This document shows positions 33,751 to 43,219 of a DNA stretch of 64,000 bases, piece by piece. The stretch covers positions 62,001-126,000 of the forward strand of contig NZ_JOBH01000001.1 in assembly GCF_000717745.1 (NCBI RefSeq), in the 5' to 3' direction. Made by a program: the position numbers and the translations under genes. This DNA comes from Streptomyces violens. GTDB lineage: Bacteria; Actinomycetota; Actinomycetes; Streptomycetales; Streptomycetaceae. The notes beneath the pieces were generated by a model that was not told the DNA's origin, made no database searches, and worked only from the letters and a program-made list of their open reading frames with translations. Position 1 is the stretch's first letter. Each line of letters begins with the position of its first letter.

Positions 33751-33960
33751 ATGCCCCGATACGAGTACCGCTGCCGTTCCTGCGAGACGACCTTCGAGGT
33801 CAGCCGCCCGATGGCCGAGTCCGCCGCGCCCGCGCCCTGCCCCGAGGGCCACGCCGACACGGTGAAGCTGCTGTCGGCCGTGGCGGTCGGCGGTACGGCC
33901 GCGGCACCGGCCCCGAGCGGGGGCGGCGGCGGCTGCTGCGGGGGCGGCTGCTGCGGCTGA
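33751..33960 (+). CDS. FmdB-type zinc-ribbon small protein with Cys-rich tail
   Basis: 69 residues from ATG 33751. MPRYEYRCRSCETTFEVSRPM is the FmdB/CxxC regulatory-protein zinc ribbon (shown in part: CRSC at 8-11), with the second metal half near APCPEGH (CPEGH replaces the usual CPxC). The C-terminus is a Gly/Cys run, GGGGGCCGGGCCG. A TATTCT hexamer 6 nt upstream suggests a leaderless transcript. The function of these proteins in actinobacteria is unknown. Confidence 0.8.
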   Translation: MPRYEYRCRSCETTFEVSRPMAESAAPAPCPEGHADTVKLLSAVAVGGTAAAPAPSGGGGGCCGGGCCG

Positions 33961-33976
33961 CGCCGCCGCGGCGCGC

Positions 33977-34783
33977 TCAGCCGCCCAGGCCCGCCAGGAA
34001 CGCCCGTACGATCTCCTCCCCCGCCGCCACGCCGCGCTCCTCCAGCGCCGTGACGTGCGGGGCCGCCCACCCCGCGTCCGCCAGCTCGCCGTGGCCCGGA
34101 CGCCAGCCGTGGTCGGCGGCCAGCAGCAGATCGGCGTCCAGGAGCGAGTCGCCGGCCGCCAGGATCGTTTCGGCACTCGTACGGCGGGCGATTTCCCGGA
34201 CCGCCGCGCTCTTGGTCAGCGGCTTCGGTACGGCGTAGATCTTGCGACCCTGGAGGGACACCGCCCAGCCGCGGCCGTCCGCCCAGTCCGCGAGATCCTT
34301 CACCCAGGTCTCGGGCAGGCGCTCCCGGTCGACGACGAGATACGCGAACAGATCCTCGGCGATACGCTCCTTCAGCAGCCAGGACGGGTCGGCGGCGGCC
34401 AGCAGATGAGCGCGTACCTCCGTCAGCGATGCGCATTCGGCGGCCAGCCGGGCGGCGACCGTCCGCTGCCAGTCGCGGTCCGACTCGCCGTCGACGAGCA
34501 GATGCCCACCGTTGGCACACACCGCGAACTCGGGGGCAGGGCCCGGCAGATGGATGCGCCCGTACTGCTCGCGGGTGCGGGTGGTGGCCGGTACGAAGGT
34601 CCCGGACCGCGCCAGGTCCTCCAGCAGCCCGGCCGCGGTCTCGGTCATGTACGACAGCGGCTTCTGCCCGTACACCTCGACACACAGCAGGCGCGGCGCC
34701 CGCGCATCGGGCATGGTCAGCGCGAGCGCGGCCGCGGAGTAGATCAGCGTACGGTCGAGATCACTGGCTATCAGGGTGTTCAC
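33977..34783 (-). CDS. HAD hydrolase of the Ter/StiP operon
   Basis: 268 residues from GTG 34783, in 4-nt GTGA overlap with the upstream fusion gene. HAD motifs are ASDLDRTLIYS (Asp8, Asp10), PATTRTREQYGRI, the Lys in KPLTKSAAVREIA and motif IV ILAAGDSLLDADLLLAAD, with a C2-type cap between motifs II and III. Anantharaman and co-workers described HAD phosphatases as members of Ter-linked operons with phosphoribosyltransferases, StiP and CitE-like lyases, as here. A nucleotide- or sugar-phosphate substrate made by the operon is likely but inferred. Confidence 0.85.
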   Translation of the reverse strand: MNTLIASDLDRTLIYSAAALALTMPDARAPRLLCVEVYGQKPLSYMTETAAGLLEDLARSGTFVPATTRTREQYGRIHLPGPAPEFAVCANGGHLLVDGESDRDWQRTVAARLAAECASLTEVRAHLLAAADPSWLLKERIAEDLFAYLVVDRERLPETWVKDLADWADGRGWAVSLQGRKIYAVPKPLTKSAAVREIARRTSAETILAAGDSLLDADLLLAADHGWRPGHGELADAGWAAPHVTALEERGVAAGEEIVRAFLAGLGG

Positions 34784-37242
34784 TGCGCGGCCACCGCCCT
34801 GCCGTCGGCGCCGGTCGCGCCGCGGGTGTAGCGCGGGTGGATCAGTCCGACGCAGCTGTACGGCAGGCCGTCGGTCTCCTCCACCGGGACGCCGCGCTGC
34901 TCGGCCAGCAGCCGTATGTGTTCCAGGTCCGCGCCCGCGCCCTTGCGCGCGAGGATCTTCCAGGGCACGCGGCGCAGCAGGACGCGGGTGGTCTCGCCGA
35001 CGCCCGGCTTCACGAGGTTGACGTCGTGGATGCCGTACTCCTCGCTGATCCGCTCCACCGCTGCCCAGCCCTCCCAGGTGGGCGCGCGGTCGGCGGCGAG
35101 CAGCGCCGCGGCGTCGGCGCGGGCGTCCGCCGCGACCTCGTCGAAGCGGGCCGCAATCGTGTCGAGGAAGTGCCGCGAGACGTCCGTGTCCGCCAGCTCG
35201 CGGTAGAACTTCGCGCCGTGGAAGTCGTCCGGGCCCACCAGGTCGGCGCGGAGCACCGTACGGGATATCAGGCCGGAGACCGTGGAGTTCAGGCAGGCGG
35301 AGGGGATGAGGAAGTCGTCGCGGGTGCCGTAGGTGTCCACGCAGCCGCCGGGGTCGGCGAGCACCGCGATCCGCGGGTCGAAGGCCGCGCCGGGGAAGTC
35401 CCGGAGCGCCTGCGCCAGTTCGCGGGTGATCGCGCCCTTGCCGGTCCAGCCGTCGACGAAGACCACGTCGGCCGGGTCGTGGTGGGCGGCGAGCCAGCGC
35501 AGCGCGGTGGTGTCGATGCCGCGGCCGCGGACGATCGATATGGCGTAATGCGGCAGGTCGAGGCCGTGTGCGTGCTGTGCCCAGCGGCGCATCAGGACGC
35601 CGACGGGGGTGCCGGCGCGGGCGAGGGAGACCAGGACCGGGCGGGGTGACCGCTCGGCGAGCACCGTTTCGGTGACGGCGCCGACGGCCCGCGCGATGCG
35701 GGCCGCCGAGGTCTCCAGCGCGGCGCGGAAGAGCGCTTGGTACTCCGCGCTGGGCTGGTACTCCACCGGCAGCGACTCGGCGTAGTGCGCGCCGCCGCGC
35801 TGGATCGCCTCCTCGCGCTCCTCGGTGGGGGCTTCGAGGGTGACGTCGGAGAGGTCCTGGAGCAGCCAGCCGACGTCCTCGGGGGCGTACGAGGAGAAGG
35901 CGGGACCGCGCAGCGGTCCGGCGCCCGGTCTGTACGCGGGGACGACGCCGAGCAGGACCTGGTCCGTGTGCGCGGCGAGGGAGGCCAGCAGGCCGCCCGG
36001 CGCGTGCAGTTCGGGGGTGTCGCCGGCCGAGTCGACCAGCGCGACGACCGCGTCGAAGCGGCGGCCGGGGTCCGTGCCGGGCGCGACGTTGTACGCGTAC
36101 CGCTCGCCCGGGCCGTCCGCCGGGCGGTCGTGCGCCGGGAAGGCGAGCTTCGTACGGATCGCGTACCCGGGGTCGTCCACGGCGAGCACCGGGGAGCGCG
36201 TCGTGGTGGAGAAGCGGACCTCGGCGGGCAGCGCCTCGTCCAGCGCGCAGGCCAGCCGCAGCGGCGCGTACATCAGCTCTTCGTTGCCGAGGACGAGAAC
36301 GCGGGCCTCCTCGCGGAGCCCGCGCTCGCCCAGCGCGGCGGCGATCCGGGCCGCCATGCCGGGCAGTGCGGCCTCCAGCCGGGCGCGGTGCTCCGGGGTG
36401 AAGCCGTGCCGTCCGCCGTCCGGGAGATCTGCGGGCCACTCCAGGGCGACCCGGGCAGCCCCGGACCGGGCGGCGGGGACAGTGGGAGCGGGCTCCGTGC
36501 CGTACTCCGCCACCAGCGCCTGGCCGCGCTCCAGTACGTCCGCCGGGAGCGCGGCCGTGCCGGCGGCCAGCGCGACCAGGTCGACGCGCGCCCCCAGCTC
36601 GGCGGCGAACTTCTCCAGGTGGGCGCGGTCCGCCGCGGAGCGCATGTCGGTCAGGGCCACGATCACGTACCGCGGGCGGGGGTAACGGGCGTGCAGGGCC
36701 GCGATGGTGTTGAGGACCGTGCGCCCGGTGGAGAACTCGTCGTCGACCAGGACCAGCGGGCCGTCCCCGGTGAGCAGGGCGCGGTCCTCGGGGAGCAGCA
36801 GATGCGAGGTGGCGTGGCTGTGCTCCTCCTCGAAGCCGCCGGCCTGCTCGACACCGGGCACGGGGCGCCGGGTGGAGTGGATGTACGTCGCGAGCGCCAG
36901 GCCGTCGGCGACGCTGTGCCCGAGTCCGGTGGCGGTCTCGGCGTACCCGAGGACCACGGCCCGCGCGGCGGCCTCGTCGCCCAGCAGCGCGCGGACCCGG
37001 CGGCCGAGGCCGTGCCCCGCTTCGTACACCACGGCGGGCCGCTGCGGCACGTGCTTGCCGAGCACCTGCGACACGAGCAGATGGGCCCGCTTGGGGTTGC
37101 GCCGCAGCGCGAGCCCCAGCAGCTCGGACAGCCCGTCCGCGCCGTTCAGTTCGACCCCTAGCCGCTCCGCGACCCATGTGCCGGTCCACACCACTGTGCT
37201 GTTCCTCTTCTCAGGCGTGTTCTCAGGCGTGCTCTCAGGCAT
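34780..37242 (-). CDS. Phosphoribosyltransferase-TRSP-StiP fusion (Ter-associated)
   Basis: 820 residues from ATG 37242; GTG 37194 with AGAGGAAC upstream is a credible alternative start. Residues about 17-240 are a PRTase domain with the PRPP loop LVLVDDEFSTGRT and a flexible-loop-like EEEHSHATSH. About 265-440 match the TRSP domain (RVLVLGNEELMYAPLRLAC, VRFSTTTRSPVLAVDDPGY). About 450-800 match the StiP family (FSSYAPEDVGWLLQDLSDV, VSLARAGTPVGVLMRRW, HYAISIVRGRGIDTTAL, VDGWTGKGAITREL). StiP is predicted to be a PRTase-like or cysteine-protease-like stress protein; its activity is unproven. In other bacteria these are often separate genes. It overlaps the lyase gene upstream by 8 nt and the HAD gene downstream by 4 nt, so the three are one translational unit. 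Confidence 0.85.
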   Translation of the reverse strand: MPESTPENTPEKRNSTVVWTGTWVAERLGVELNGADGLSELLGLALRRNPKRAHLLVSQVLGKHVPQRPAVVYEAGHGLGRRVRALLGDEAAARAVVLGYAETATGLGHSVADGLALATYIHSTRRPVPGVEQAGGFEEEHSHATSHLLLPEDRALLTGDGPLVLVDDEFSTGRTVLNTIAALHARYPRPRYVIVALTDMRSAADRAHLEKFAAELGARVDLVALAAGTAALPADVLERGQALVAEYGTEPAPTVPAARSGAARVALEWPADLPDGGRHGFTPEHRARLEAALPGMAARIAAALGERGLREEARVLVLGNEELMYAPLRLACALDEALPAEVRFSTTTRSPVLAVDDPGYAIRTKLAFPAHDRPADGPGERYAYNVAPGTDPGRRFDAVVALVDSAGDTPELHAPGGLLASLAAHTDQVLLGVVPAYRPGAGPLRGPAFSSYAPEDVGWLLQDLSDVTLEAPTEEREEAIQRGGAHYAESLPVEYQPSAEYQALFRAALETSAARIARAVGAVTETVLAERSPRPVLVSLARAGTPVGVLMRRWAQHAHGLDLPHYAISIVRGRGIDTTALRWLAAHHDPADVVFVDGWTGKGAITRELAQALRDFPGAAFDPRIAVLADPGGCVDTYGTRDDFLIPSACLNSTVSGLISRTVLRADLVGPDDFHGAKFYRELADTDVSRHFLDTIAARFDEVAADARADAAALLAADRAPTWEGWAAVERISEEYGIHDVNLVKPGVGETTRVLLRRVPWKILARKGAGADLEHIRLLAEQRGVPVEETDGLPYSCVGLIHPRYTRGATGADGRAVAAQ

Positions 37243-38422
37243 GCGGCACGCTCGCCGCCAGCAGTTCCACGAAGCTGACGCCCTCGCGCGCCACGCCGAA
37301 GACCTCGGCGCGCAGCAGCGTGCGCTCCGCCCAGGCGCGGTGCGGCTTCACCTCGTTCATCTTGTTCGTGTAGGCGGAGCGCAGGACGCCGCCGCCGTCG
37401 CGCTCGGGGCGCAGGATGTCGGCCGCGTCGCTGAACTCCTCGTGGCTGACGACCGACAGGGCGTGCACCGGAGGGACGTGCGAGGGGTGGATGCAGGTCT
37501 TGCCCTGCAGGCCGTTCGCCCGGTCCAGCTCGATCTCGCGCAGCAGGCCGTCCATGGCGTGCTCGATGAGGGACGTGCGCAGCTCCTCGGCGCGGCCCCG
37601 GAAGGGGCTCTGCCGCAGCTGCGGCTTGAACATCCGCTCGTGCAGCCGGAAGTACTCCCAGACCGGCCCGGTGACCGTGAAGCCGCTGCCGTCCGCACGC
37701 CCCAGGACGTTGACGACATCGGCGATCACGGACGCGACGATCCGTACGTCGTACGCGGTCATGTCCGGCGCGCGGCGCAGGCCGTACGCCGAGCAGAAGT
37801 CCGTGACGCCGAGGCGCAGCGCGAGGACGCGGTCGCGGTAGGCGTCGACGGTGCGGGCGATGCCCTGCAGGGTCTCCGTACGGCTCTCCAGGTGGAGCAG
37901 CTCGGGGGACTCCAGCACCGGCATCGCGAACAGCCGCCGACCGCAGGCCGCTTCGGCGGTGGCGAGGGCCTCCAGGAACGGCACGCCGCGCAGCGCGGTG
38001 AACTTCGGCAGCACGAATCCGGAGAGCAGCCGGACGGCCGGGCCGAGCCGCCGGACCAGGTCCGGTATCTGGTCGGGGGTGCGGACGCGGACGAAGAGAA
38101 GGGGAAGCGGACTTTCAGCTTCTTTGGTGTTCTTGGCTGTCATTTCGGCCAGCTCGGTGAACTGCCGTACGAGATTCTCCTCGCCGGCCGCCACGTCGCC
38201 GTCGCCGATGGAGTCCTCCAGGCACAGCACCATCGACACGACGCCGCGCGCGGCCTGCTTGAGCACGTCGGCGGCGAGCTGTGGCCTGGTCGCGGGGCTG
38301 TAGAGGGTGGCGCCGAGCGCGACGGCGAGCAGCCGCTGCGGGGAGTCGGCGGTGAACTCCGTGGGCTCTTGGTGGAACAGCGTCGCGCGGAGGCCCGGCG
38401 GCAGGTGTCCGAAATGACGCAT
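37235..38422 (-). CDS. HpcH/HpaI aldolase / CitE-like lyase (Ter-associated)
   Basis: 395 residues from ATG 38422 with GGGGAGTTGT upstream; the ORF opens further but without signals. CitE-type TIM-barrel features: LGATLYSPATRPQLA, VVSMVLCLEDSIGDGDV (acidic Mg site), PLLFVRVRTPDQIPDL, GFVLPKFTALRG, AMPVLESPELLHL and GKTCIHPSHVPPVHAL. The family condenses or cleaves 2-oxo or CoA substrates with Mg2+. This longer group is characteristic of Ter-linked operons, where it leads the PRTase-StiP and HAD genes. It is divergent from a TerD gene. Confidence 0.88.
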   Translation of the reverse strand: MRHFGHLPPGLRATLFHQEPTEFTADSPQRLLAVALGATLYSPATRPQLAADVLKQAARGVVSMVLCLEDSIGDGDVAAGEENLVRQFTELAEMTAKNTKEAESPLPLLFVRVRTPDQIPDLVRRLGPAVRLLSGFVLPKFTALRGVPFLEALATAEAACGRRLFAMPVLESPELLHLESRTETLQGIARTVDAYRDRVLALRLGVTDFCSAYGLRRAPDMTAYDVRIVASVIADVVNVLGRADGSGFTVTGPVWEYFRLHERMFKPQLRQSPFRGRAEELRTSLIEHAMDGLLREIELDRANGLQGKTCIHPSHVPPVHALSVVSHEEFSDAADILRPERDGGGVLRSAYTNKMNEVKPHRAWAERTLLRAEVFGVAREGVSFVELLAASVPHA

Positions 38423-38661
38423 ACAACTCCCCGAGTGCGGGCGGGATTCGGCCACCCCTGCGGTGCTTTCCCCGGCTTCCGGTGTCTGGATCCGGTCGGT
38501 AATCGTACGTGTGGACCCCTATGGAAAGTTCCCACGCAGGTGAAATTCACGTGTCACGCGCCCGGCGGGAGGGGGCCGCGCGCCGGGCCGGAGCCGCCGT
38601 TTCGCCGCGCAGGCGCGCCCCCGCGTTGTCCGTCGCCCCGCTCAGCAGGCAGGATGACGTC

Positions 38662-39723
38662 ATGACGCACGCCATGCAGAAGGGGTCGAACGTACCCCTG
38701 GACGCCACTGCCGTACGCGCCGTCCTGCGCTGGACGCCGGGCACGGGAGTGCCCGACGTGGACGCCTCCGCACTGCTGCTGGGCGCCGACGGACGGGTGC
38801 GCTCGGACGCGGACTTCGTGTTCTACAACCAGCCGCGGCACCCCAGCGGGGCGGTGCGTCATCTCCCCAAGAAGCGGCTGCCCGACGCGCTGACCGACAC
38901 CGTCGAGGCGGATCTCGCGGCGCTGGACCCGTCGGTGGACCGGGTGGTGGTGGCCGCGTCCTCGGACGGCGACCCGTTCGGGCAGGTACCGGATCTACGA
39001 GTGGTGCTGTACGACGCGACCGGGAGCGACGGGGAACCACTGGCAGTGTTCGAGGTGGAGCCGGAGACCGGCGACGAGACCGCGCTGATCTGCGGCGAGC
39101 TGTACCGGCGGGCGGACGCCTGGAAGTTCCGCGCGCTGGGCCAGGGGTACGACAGCGGCCTGGTGGGGCTGGCGACCGAGTTCGGGATCTCGGTGGACGA
39201 CGGCGAGGACGCGGCGGACGACGCCGCTGAGCCCCTCGGCGCCGCACAGGGGACCGACGGGGCGACGGTGGCGCGGGGAGCCGTGCCGGGCGCCGACGAC
39301 GCGACGCAGGCGGTGCCCGGGCCGCCGTCGGCCGGCTCCGAGGACGTCACGCGTGCCGTGCCGGAGCCGGTGCCGTTCCCCGAACCGGCCGCCGGGGTCA
39401 CGGAGCCCGTCGCCGCGGCGTTCGCGCCGCCGACGCAGCCCACCGGCGCTCCGGCGCCCGGCCCGGGCGGCTACGGCTACCCGGAGAACGTGCCCCCGCC
39501 GCCGCCCATGCCGCCCGGCCCGCCCGCGTACGGCTATCCGGGCCCGCAGCCGGGCCCCGGCCAGGCACAGCCCGGCTACGGCTACCCGCAGCAGCAGACC
39601 GCGGCCACCGGCTACGGCTACCCGCCGCCCGCGCCCGCACCCGGTGGACAGCCCACCGGTCCGGTGCCGGAGCACGGGCCGCTGGTACTGCCGCCGCAGG
39701 GACCCCAGTTCCAGCGCCGCTGA
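38662..39723 (+). CDS. TerD domain protein with Pro/Gly/Tyr-rich tail
   Basis: 353 residues from ATG 38662, preceded by AGGCAGGATGACGTC. Residues about 1-180 are a TerD domain: GSNVPLDATAVRAVLRW, VDASALLLGADGRV, DFVFYNQPRHPSGAVRH, TGDETALICGELYRRADAW and FRALGQGYDSGL. The Asp-rich Ca2+ loop GEGEGDD of typical TerD is not present in that form. From about 190 the protein is disordered: an Ala/Asp/Glu segment, then Pro-rich sequence with repeated GYGYP or AYGYP (at least four copies). Such tails can self-associate or bind surfaces. It faces the lyase-PRTase operon. Confidence 0.88.
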   Translation: MTHAMQKGSNVPLDATAVRAVLRWTPGTGVPDVDASALLLGADGRVRSDADFVFYNQPRHPSGAVRHLPKKRLPDALTDTVEADLAALDPSVDRVVVAASSDGDPFGQVPDLRVVLYDATGSDGEPLAVFEVEPETGDETALICGELYRRADAWKFRALGQGYDSGLVGLATEFGISVDDGEDAADDAAEPLGAAQGTDGATVARGAVPGADDATQAVPGPPSAGSEDVTRAVPEPVPFPEPAAGVTEPVAAAFAPPTQPTGAPAPGPGGYGYPENVPPPPPMPPGPPAYGYPGPQPGPGQAQPGYGYPQQQTAATGYGYPPPAPAPGGQPTGPVPEHGPLVLPPQGPQFQRR

Positions 39724-39790
39724 GGCAGGGCGGACGCGGCACGGCGCGCGCCGCCCGCCCGCTTCACGTGCGGGCGGGCGCGCCCGGCGT

Positions 39791-40540
39791 TCACACCTGG
39801 CTCTTGTAGCCGCGCCCCCACTGCAGGCCCCAGCCGTACAGCCGGTCCAGCTCGGCCTGGAAGCCGTAGACGTACTTCACCTCGCGGCGCACGGTCAGCT
39901 CGCCCTTGACGTTCTCCAGCATGAAGACCGCGCACGAACGGGCCTGCGGCGCCCGCTCGTCCAGGCCGATCTCCACCCGCGGCCCGCTGCTCGGGTAGAG
40001 CGTGATGATGGCGTGCGTGCGGTCGAAGGCGGGAGTGCCGTCGTAGATGTAGACGAAGATCAGCAGGCGCTTGAACTCGTCCTGGTGGTCGAGGTTGATG
40101 TAGAGCGTCTCGCCCGACCCCGAGCCGAACCGGTCGTCGCCGCTGAGCTGGACGTACGGCGGGCTGTTGAGCTCGCCGAGGAAGTTGCCCAGCGGCTGTA
40201 CGACACCCTTCGTGCCGTCCTTGAGCTCGTACATGCACGCCAGGTCGAGGTCGATCTTCACGACCGCCGGCCCCTGCGCCTGCACCACTTCGGGCTTGAA
40301 GATCCGGCCCGGATGCCGCCACAGGCTCTGCCGCTTGTTGGCGTACTCCGCGAAGTCCGTGGTGCGCATCTGCCAGGAGAGGTTGACCCGGAGGTTACCG
40401 CTGGCGGCGCCCTGTTTGGTCAGCGAGACCACGGGATCGCGTTTGGTCAGTTTGACGACGTACGACGCCCCGCCGTTGTCGAACTGCGGCGCTCCGCCGC
40501 GTCGCCAGTTCCCCAAGAACGACACTTCGCCCCACCCCAT
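39791..40540 (-). CDS. TerD-superfamily protein, TerA-like
   Basis: 249 residues from ATG 40540. It keeps the second half of the TerD fold: DLDLACMYELKDGTKGVVQPLG, NSPPYVQLSGDDRFGSGSGETLYINL (Asp-rich, Ca2+-type loop), FKRLLIFVYIYDGTPAFDRT and a closing EVKYVYGFQAELDRLYGWG. The N-terminal 60 residues differ (VSFLGNWRRGGAPQFDNGG). This layout matches the TerA-like proteins that sit beside TerC/TerD genes. It lies downstream of DUF475 on the same strand (88-nt gap). A role in Ca2+-linked envelope stress is inferred from the family. Confidence 0.8.
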   Translation of the reverse strand: MGWGEVSFLGNWRRGGAPQFDNGGASYVVKLTKRDPVVSLTKQGAASGNLRVNLSWQMRTTDFAEYANKRQSLWRHPGRIFKPEVVQAQGPAVVKIDLDLACMYELKDGTKGVVQPLGNFLGELNSPPYVQLSGDDRFGSGSGETLYINLDHQDEFKRLLIFVYIYDGTPAFDRTHAIITLYPSSGPRVEIGLDERAPQARSCAVFMLENVKGELTVRREVKYVYGFQAELDRLYGWGLQWGRGYKSQV

Positions 40541-40628
40541 AGATCACACCGGATACAGCCGCGGGGCGGCCGGAGGCATCGTGCCTCGTGGCCGCCCCGC
40601 AGAGAAGCGTTCCTCAATCAGACCGGGG

Positions 40629-41762
40629 TCACACCCCCGAGCTGACCTCGGGTTTCGAAGAAGATCCCGCACTCGGCGGCCCTTCGGTCCGATTCTTGCG
40701 TACCGAGGAGAAGAAGGACAGCGCGATCAGGAGGACGCCGATCCCGCCCGTGATGACCTCGTTGATCTCGTACTTGATGGTGACGAGGAGGAGCACCGCC
40801 AGCGCGCCGATGGCGTAGTGCGCGCCGTGCTCCAGGTAGACGTACTCGTCCAGGGTGCCCCTGTTGACGAGGAAGACGGTCAGCGACCGGATGTACATCG
40901 CGCCGATGCCCAGACCCAGCGCCATCTCGAAGATGTCGTTGGTGATGGCGAAGGCGCCGATGACGCCGTCGAAGGAGAAGGACGCGTCGATGACCTCGAG
41001 GTAGAGGAACATGAAGAACGCAGCCTTGCCGGCCAGGCCGACGACCGCGCCGTTGCCGCTCTTCTTGGCGGGCGCGGTCTCCGCGCCCTCGTCCGCGTCT
41101 TCCTCGGCGTCCTCCAGCTTGTTCTCGAAGTAGCCGGAGATGCCGCCGACGAGGAGGTACGTGAGCAGGCCTGCGACGCCGGAGAGCAGCACCGTGGCGC
41201 TCTTGTCACCGGCACCGTGCGCCGCGTTGGTGGCCACGGTCATGGCCGTGACCAGCAGCACGACCAGCGCGACGATGATCGAGAGGGTCTCGAGCCTGCC
41301 GAGCTTGGCCAGCGGCTTCTCCAGCCAGGTCAGCCACTTGTGCTCCCGCTCCTCGAAGATGAAGTCGAGGAAGATCATGAGCAGGAACATGCCGCCGAAG
41401 GACGCGATGGCCGGGTGGGCGGCGGTGACGAGATGCTCGTACTGCGCCTTGTCGTTGATGGCGAGGTTGACGGCCTCGATCGGGCCCAGCTTGGCCGTGA
41501 CGGCCACGATGACGACCGGGAAGACCAGCCGCATGCCGAACACGGCGATCAGGATGCCGATGGTCAGGAAGATCTTCTGCCAGAAGGCATTCATCTTCCG
41601 CAGGATGCCCGCATTGATGACGGCGTTGTCGAACGAGAGCGAGATCTCCAGGATCGAGAGGATCCCGACGATCGCGAGCCCCCGCCACCCCCAGAGGACG
41701 CCGGCCAAGGCCAAGCCCGCCACCGTGACGGCGAATGACCAGCCAAAGGTTTTCAGGAGCAC
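40629..41762 (-). CDS. DUF475 TerC-like integral membrane protein
   Basis: 377 residues from GTG 41762. About eight membrane helices; the TerC signature is doubled, with acidic residues inside helices: LEISLSFDNAVINAGIL near residue 40 and LEVIDASFSFDGVIGAFAIT near 265. A charged cytoplasmic loop (LEDAEEDADEGAE) splits the two halves. TerC-family proteins are thought to form a membrane metal-sensing or export hub to which TerD proteins dock; some relatives help load manganese onto exported enzymes. It is flanked on both sides by TerD-fold genes on the same strand. Confidence 0.88.
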   Translation of the reverse strand: MLLKTFGWSFAVTVAGLALAGVLWGWRGLAIVGILSILEISLSFDNAVINAGILRKMNAFWQKIFLTIGILIAVFGMRLVFPVVIVAVTAKLGPIEAVNLAINDKAQYEHLVTAAHPAIASFGGMFLLMIFLDFIFEEREHKWLTWLEKPLAKLGRLETLSIIVALVVLLVTAMTVATNAAHGAGDKSATVLLSGVAGLLTYLLVGGISGYFENKLEDAEEDADEGAETAPAKKSGNGAVVGLAGKAAFFMFLYLEVIDASFSFDGVIGAFAITNDIFEMALGLGIGAMYIRSLTVFLVNRGTLDEYVYLEHGAHYAIGALAVLLLVTIKYEINEVITGGIGVLLIALSFFSSVRKNRTEGPPSAGSSSKPEVSSGV

Positions 41763-41816
41763 TTCCTACCCAATCCCTTGTTGTATGGGGTCCCCCGCGC
41801 ACGGGCGGACGGCGCT

Positions 41817-42392
41817 TTACGAAACGTTGACCCCGAAGTCTAGAGCGATGCCTCGCAAGCCCGACGCGTACCCCTGCCCGACTGCCCTGAACTTCCACTC
41901 CCCGCCGTACCGGTAAACCTCACCGAAGATCATCGCGGTCTCCGTGGAGGCGTCCTCGCTGAGGTCGTAGCGCGCCAGCTCGGTGCCGTCGGCCTGGTTC
42001 ACCACCCGGATGAAAGCGTTGCTGACCTGCCCGAAGCTCTGGCCGCGCGCATCGGCGTCATGGATCGAGACCGGGAAGACGATCTTTTCCACCCGGTCCG
42101 GGACCTTGGAGAGGTCCACGAGCAGCGACTCGTCGTCGCCCTCACCCTCGCCGGTGAGGTTGTCGCCAGTGTGCTCGACGGAGCCGTCCGGGCTCTTGAG
42201 GTTGTTGTAGAAGACGAAGTACTCGTCCCCGAGCACCCGGCCGCTGGTGCACAGCAGGGCGCTGGCGTCCAGGTCGAACGGCGCGCCGGTCGTGGAACGC
42301 GCGTCCCAGCCGAGGCCGACCATGACCTGCGTGAGATTGGGAGCGGCCTTCGAGAGGGAGACGTTTCCCCCCTTGGCGAGTGTGACGCTCAT
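41817..42392 (-). CDS. TerD family protein (copy 1)
   Basis: 191 residues from ATG 42392 with GGGGAGGAAGCGAAG upstream. A complete TerD domain: [57 protein letters not shown], the Ca2+-binding [27 protein letters not shown] and [16 protein letters not shown]. TerD proteins bind Ca2+ and are required for normal development and tellurite response in streptomycetes. It is highly similar to the next gene, from which it is 100 nt away, so the two are a tandem duplication. Confidence 0.93.
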   Translation of the reverse strand: MSVTLAKGGNVSLSKAAPNLTQVMVGLGWDARSTTGAPFDLDASALLCTSGRVLGDEYFVFYNNLKSPDGSVEHTGDNLTGEGEGDDESLLVDLSKVPDRVEKIVFPVSIHDADARGQSFGQVSNAFIRVVNQADGTELARYDLSEDASTETAMIFGEVYRYGGEWKFRAVGQGYASGLRGIALDFGVNVS

Positions 42393-42492
42393 GTTCTTCG
42401 CTTCCTCCCCGGTGTCGGTGCTCTGCTCTCAAGCGCGCCCGGCGCCGCACTCCCCAGGGGGCGTACGGCGCCGGGCAAATGTGCGTCCTCGG

Positions 42493-43068
42493 TCAGACGT
42501 TCACGCCGAAGTCCTGCGCGATGCCGCGCAGGCCGGAGGCGTAACCCTGGCCGATGGCCCGGAACTTCCACTCCGCGCCGTTGCGGTACAGCTCGCCGAA
42601 GACCATGGCGGTCTCGGTCGAGGCGTCCTCGCTCAGGTCGTAGCGCGCAAGCTCGGTGCCGTCGGCCTGGTTCACCACGCGGATGAAGGCGTTGCGCACC
42701 TGGCCGAAGCTCTGCTGCCGGGTCTCGGCGTCGTAGATCGACACCGGGAACACGATCTTGGCGACATCGGCCGGCACACCGGCCAGATTCACCTTGATCT
42801 GCTCGTCGTCACCCTCGCCCTCACCGGTGATGTTGTCCCCGGTGTGCTCGACCGACCCGTCCGGGCTCTTCAGGTTGTTGAAGAACACGAAGTTCTGGTC
42901 GTTGCCGACCTTGCCCTGGTCGTTGGCCAGCAGCGCGCTGGCGTCGAGGTCGAAGTCGGTACCGGTGGTGGTACGCGCGTCCCAGCCCAGACCGACGATG
43001 ACCGCGGTCAGATTGGGGGCTTCCTTCGTCAGCGAGACGTTGCCGCCCTTGCTGAGGCTGACTCCCAC
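42493..43068 (-). CDS. TerD family protein (copy 2)
   Basis: 191 residues from GTG 43068, chosen because GGGAGGACTC precedes it and the product then starts [16 protein letters not shown], the family start. All TerD motifs are present, including [25 protein letters not shown] and [17 protein letters not shown]. It matches its neighbour almost throughout the second half. It leads the TerD-TerD-DUF475-TerA-like run on the minus strand. Confidence 0.93.
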   Translation of the reverse strand: MGVSLSKGGNVSLTKEAPNLTAVIVGLGWDARTTTGTDFDLDASALLANDQGKVGNDQNFVFFNNLKSPDGSVEHTGDNITGEGEGDDEQIKVNLAGVPADVAKIVFPVSIYDAETRQQSFGQVRNAFIRVVNQADGTELARYDLSEDASTETAMVFGELYRNGAEWKFRAIGQGYASGLRGIAQDFGVNV

Positions 43069-43219
43069 GAGTCCTCCCATAGTTCGAGGGGTACGCATTC
43101 GCCCCCGTCGTGCATGGCATCAGAACAACGAATTGATCCTAGTGACCGGTTCCCGCCGATGACGCGTTGTCGGCCCGGAGGGGTGTCGAATCAGCAGATG
43201 CCGGCTCGCAGGTGCCGAT

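Noticed and set aside
33977..37189. A 1070-codon frame joining HAD with upstream sequence
   Set aside because: The HAD part is real, but the upstream part is a shadow of the PRTase-StiP gene. A GTGA overlap gives HAD its own start at 34783.
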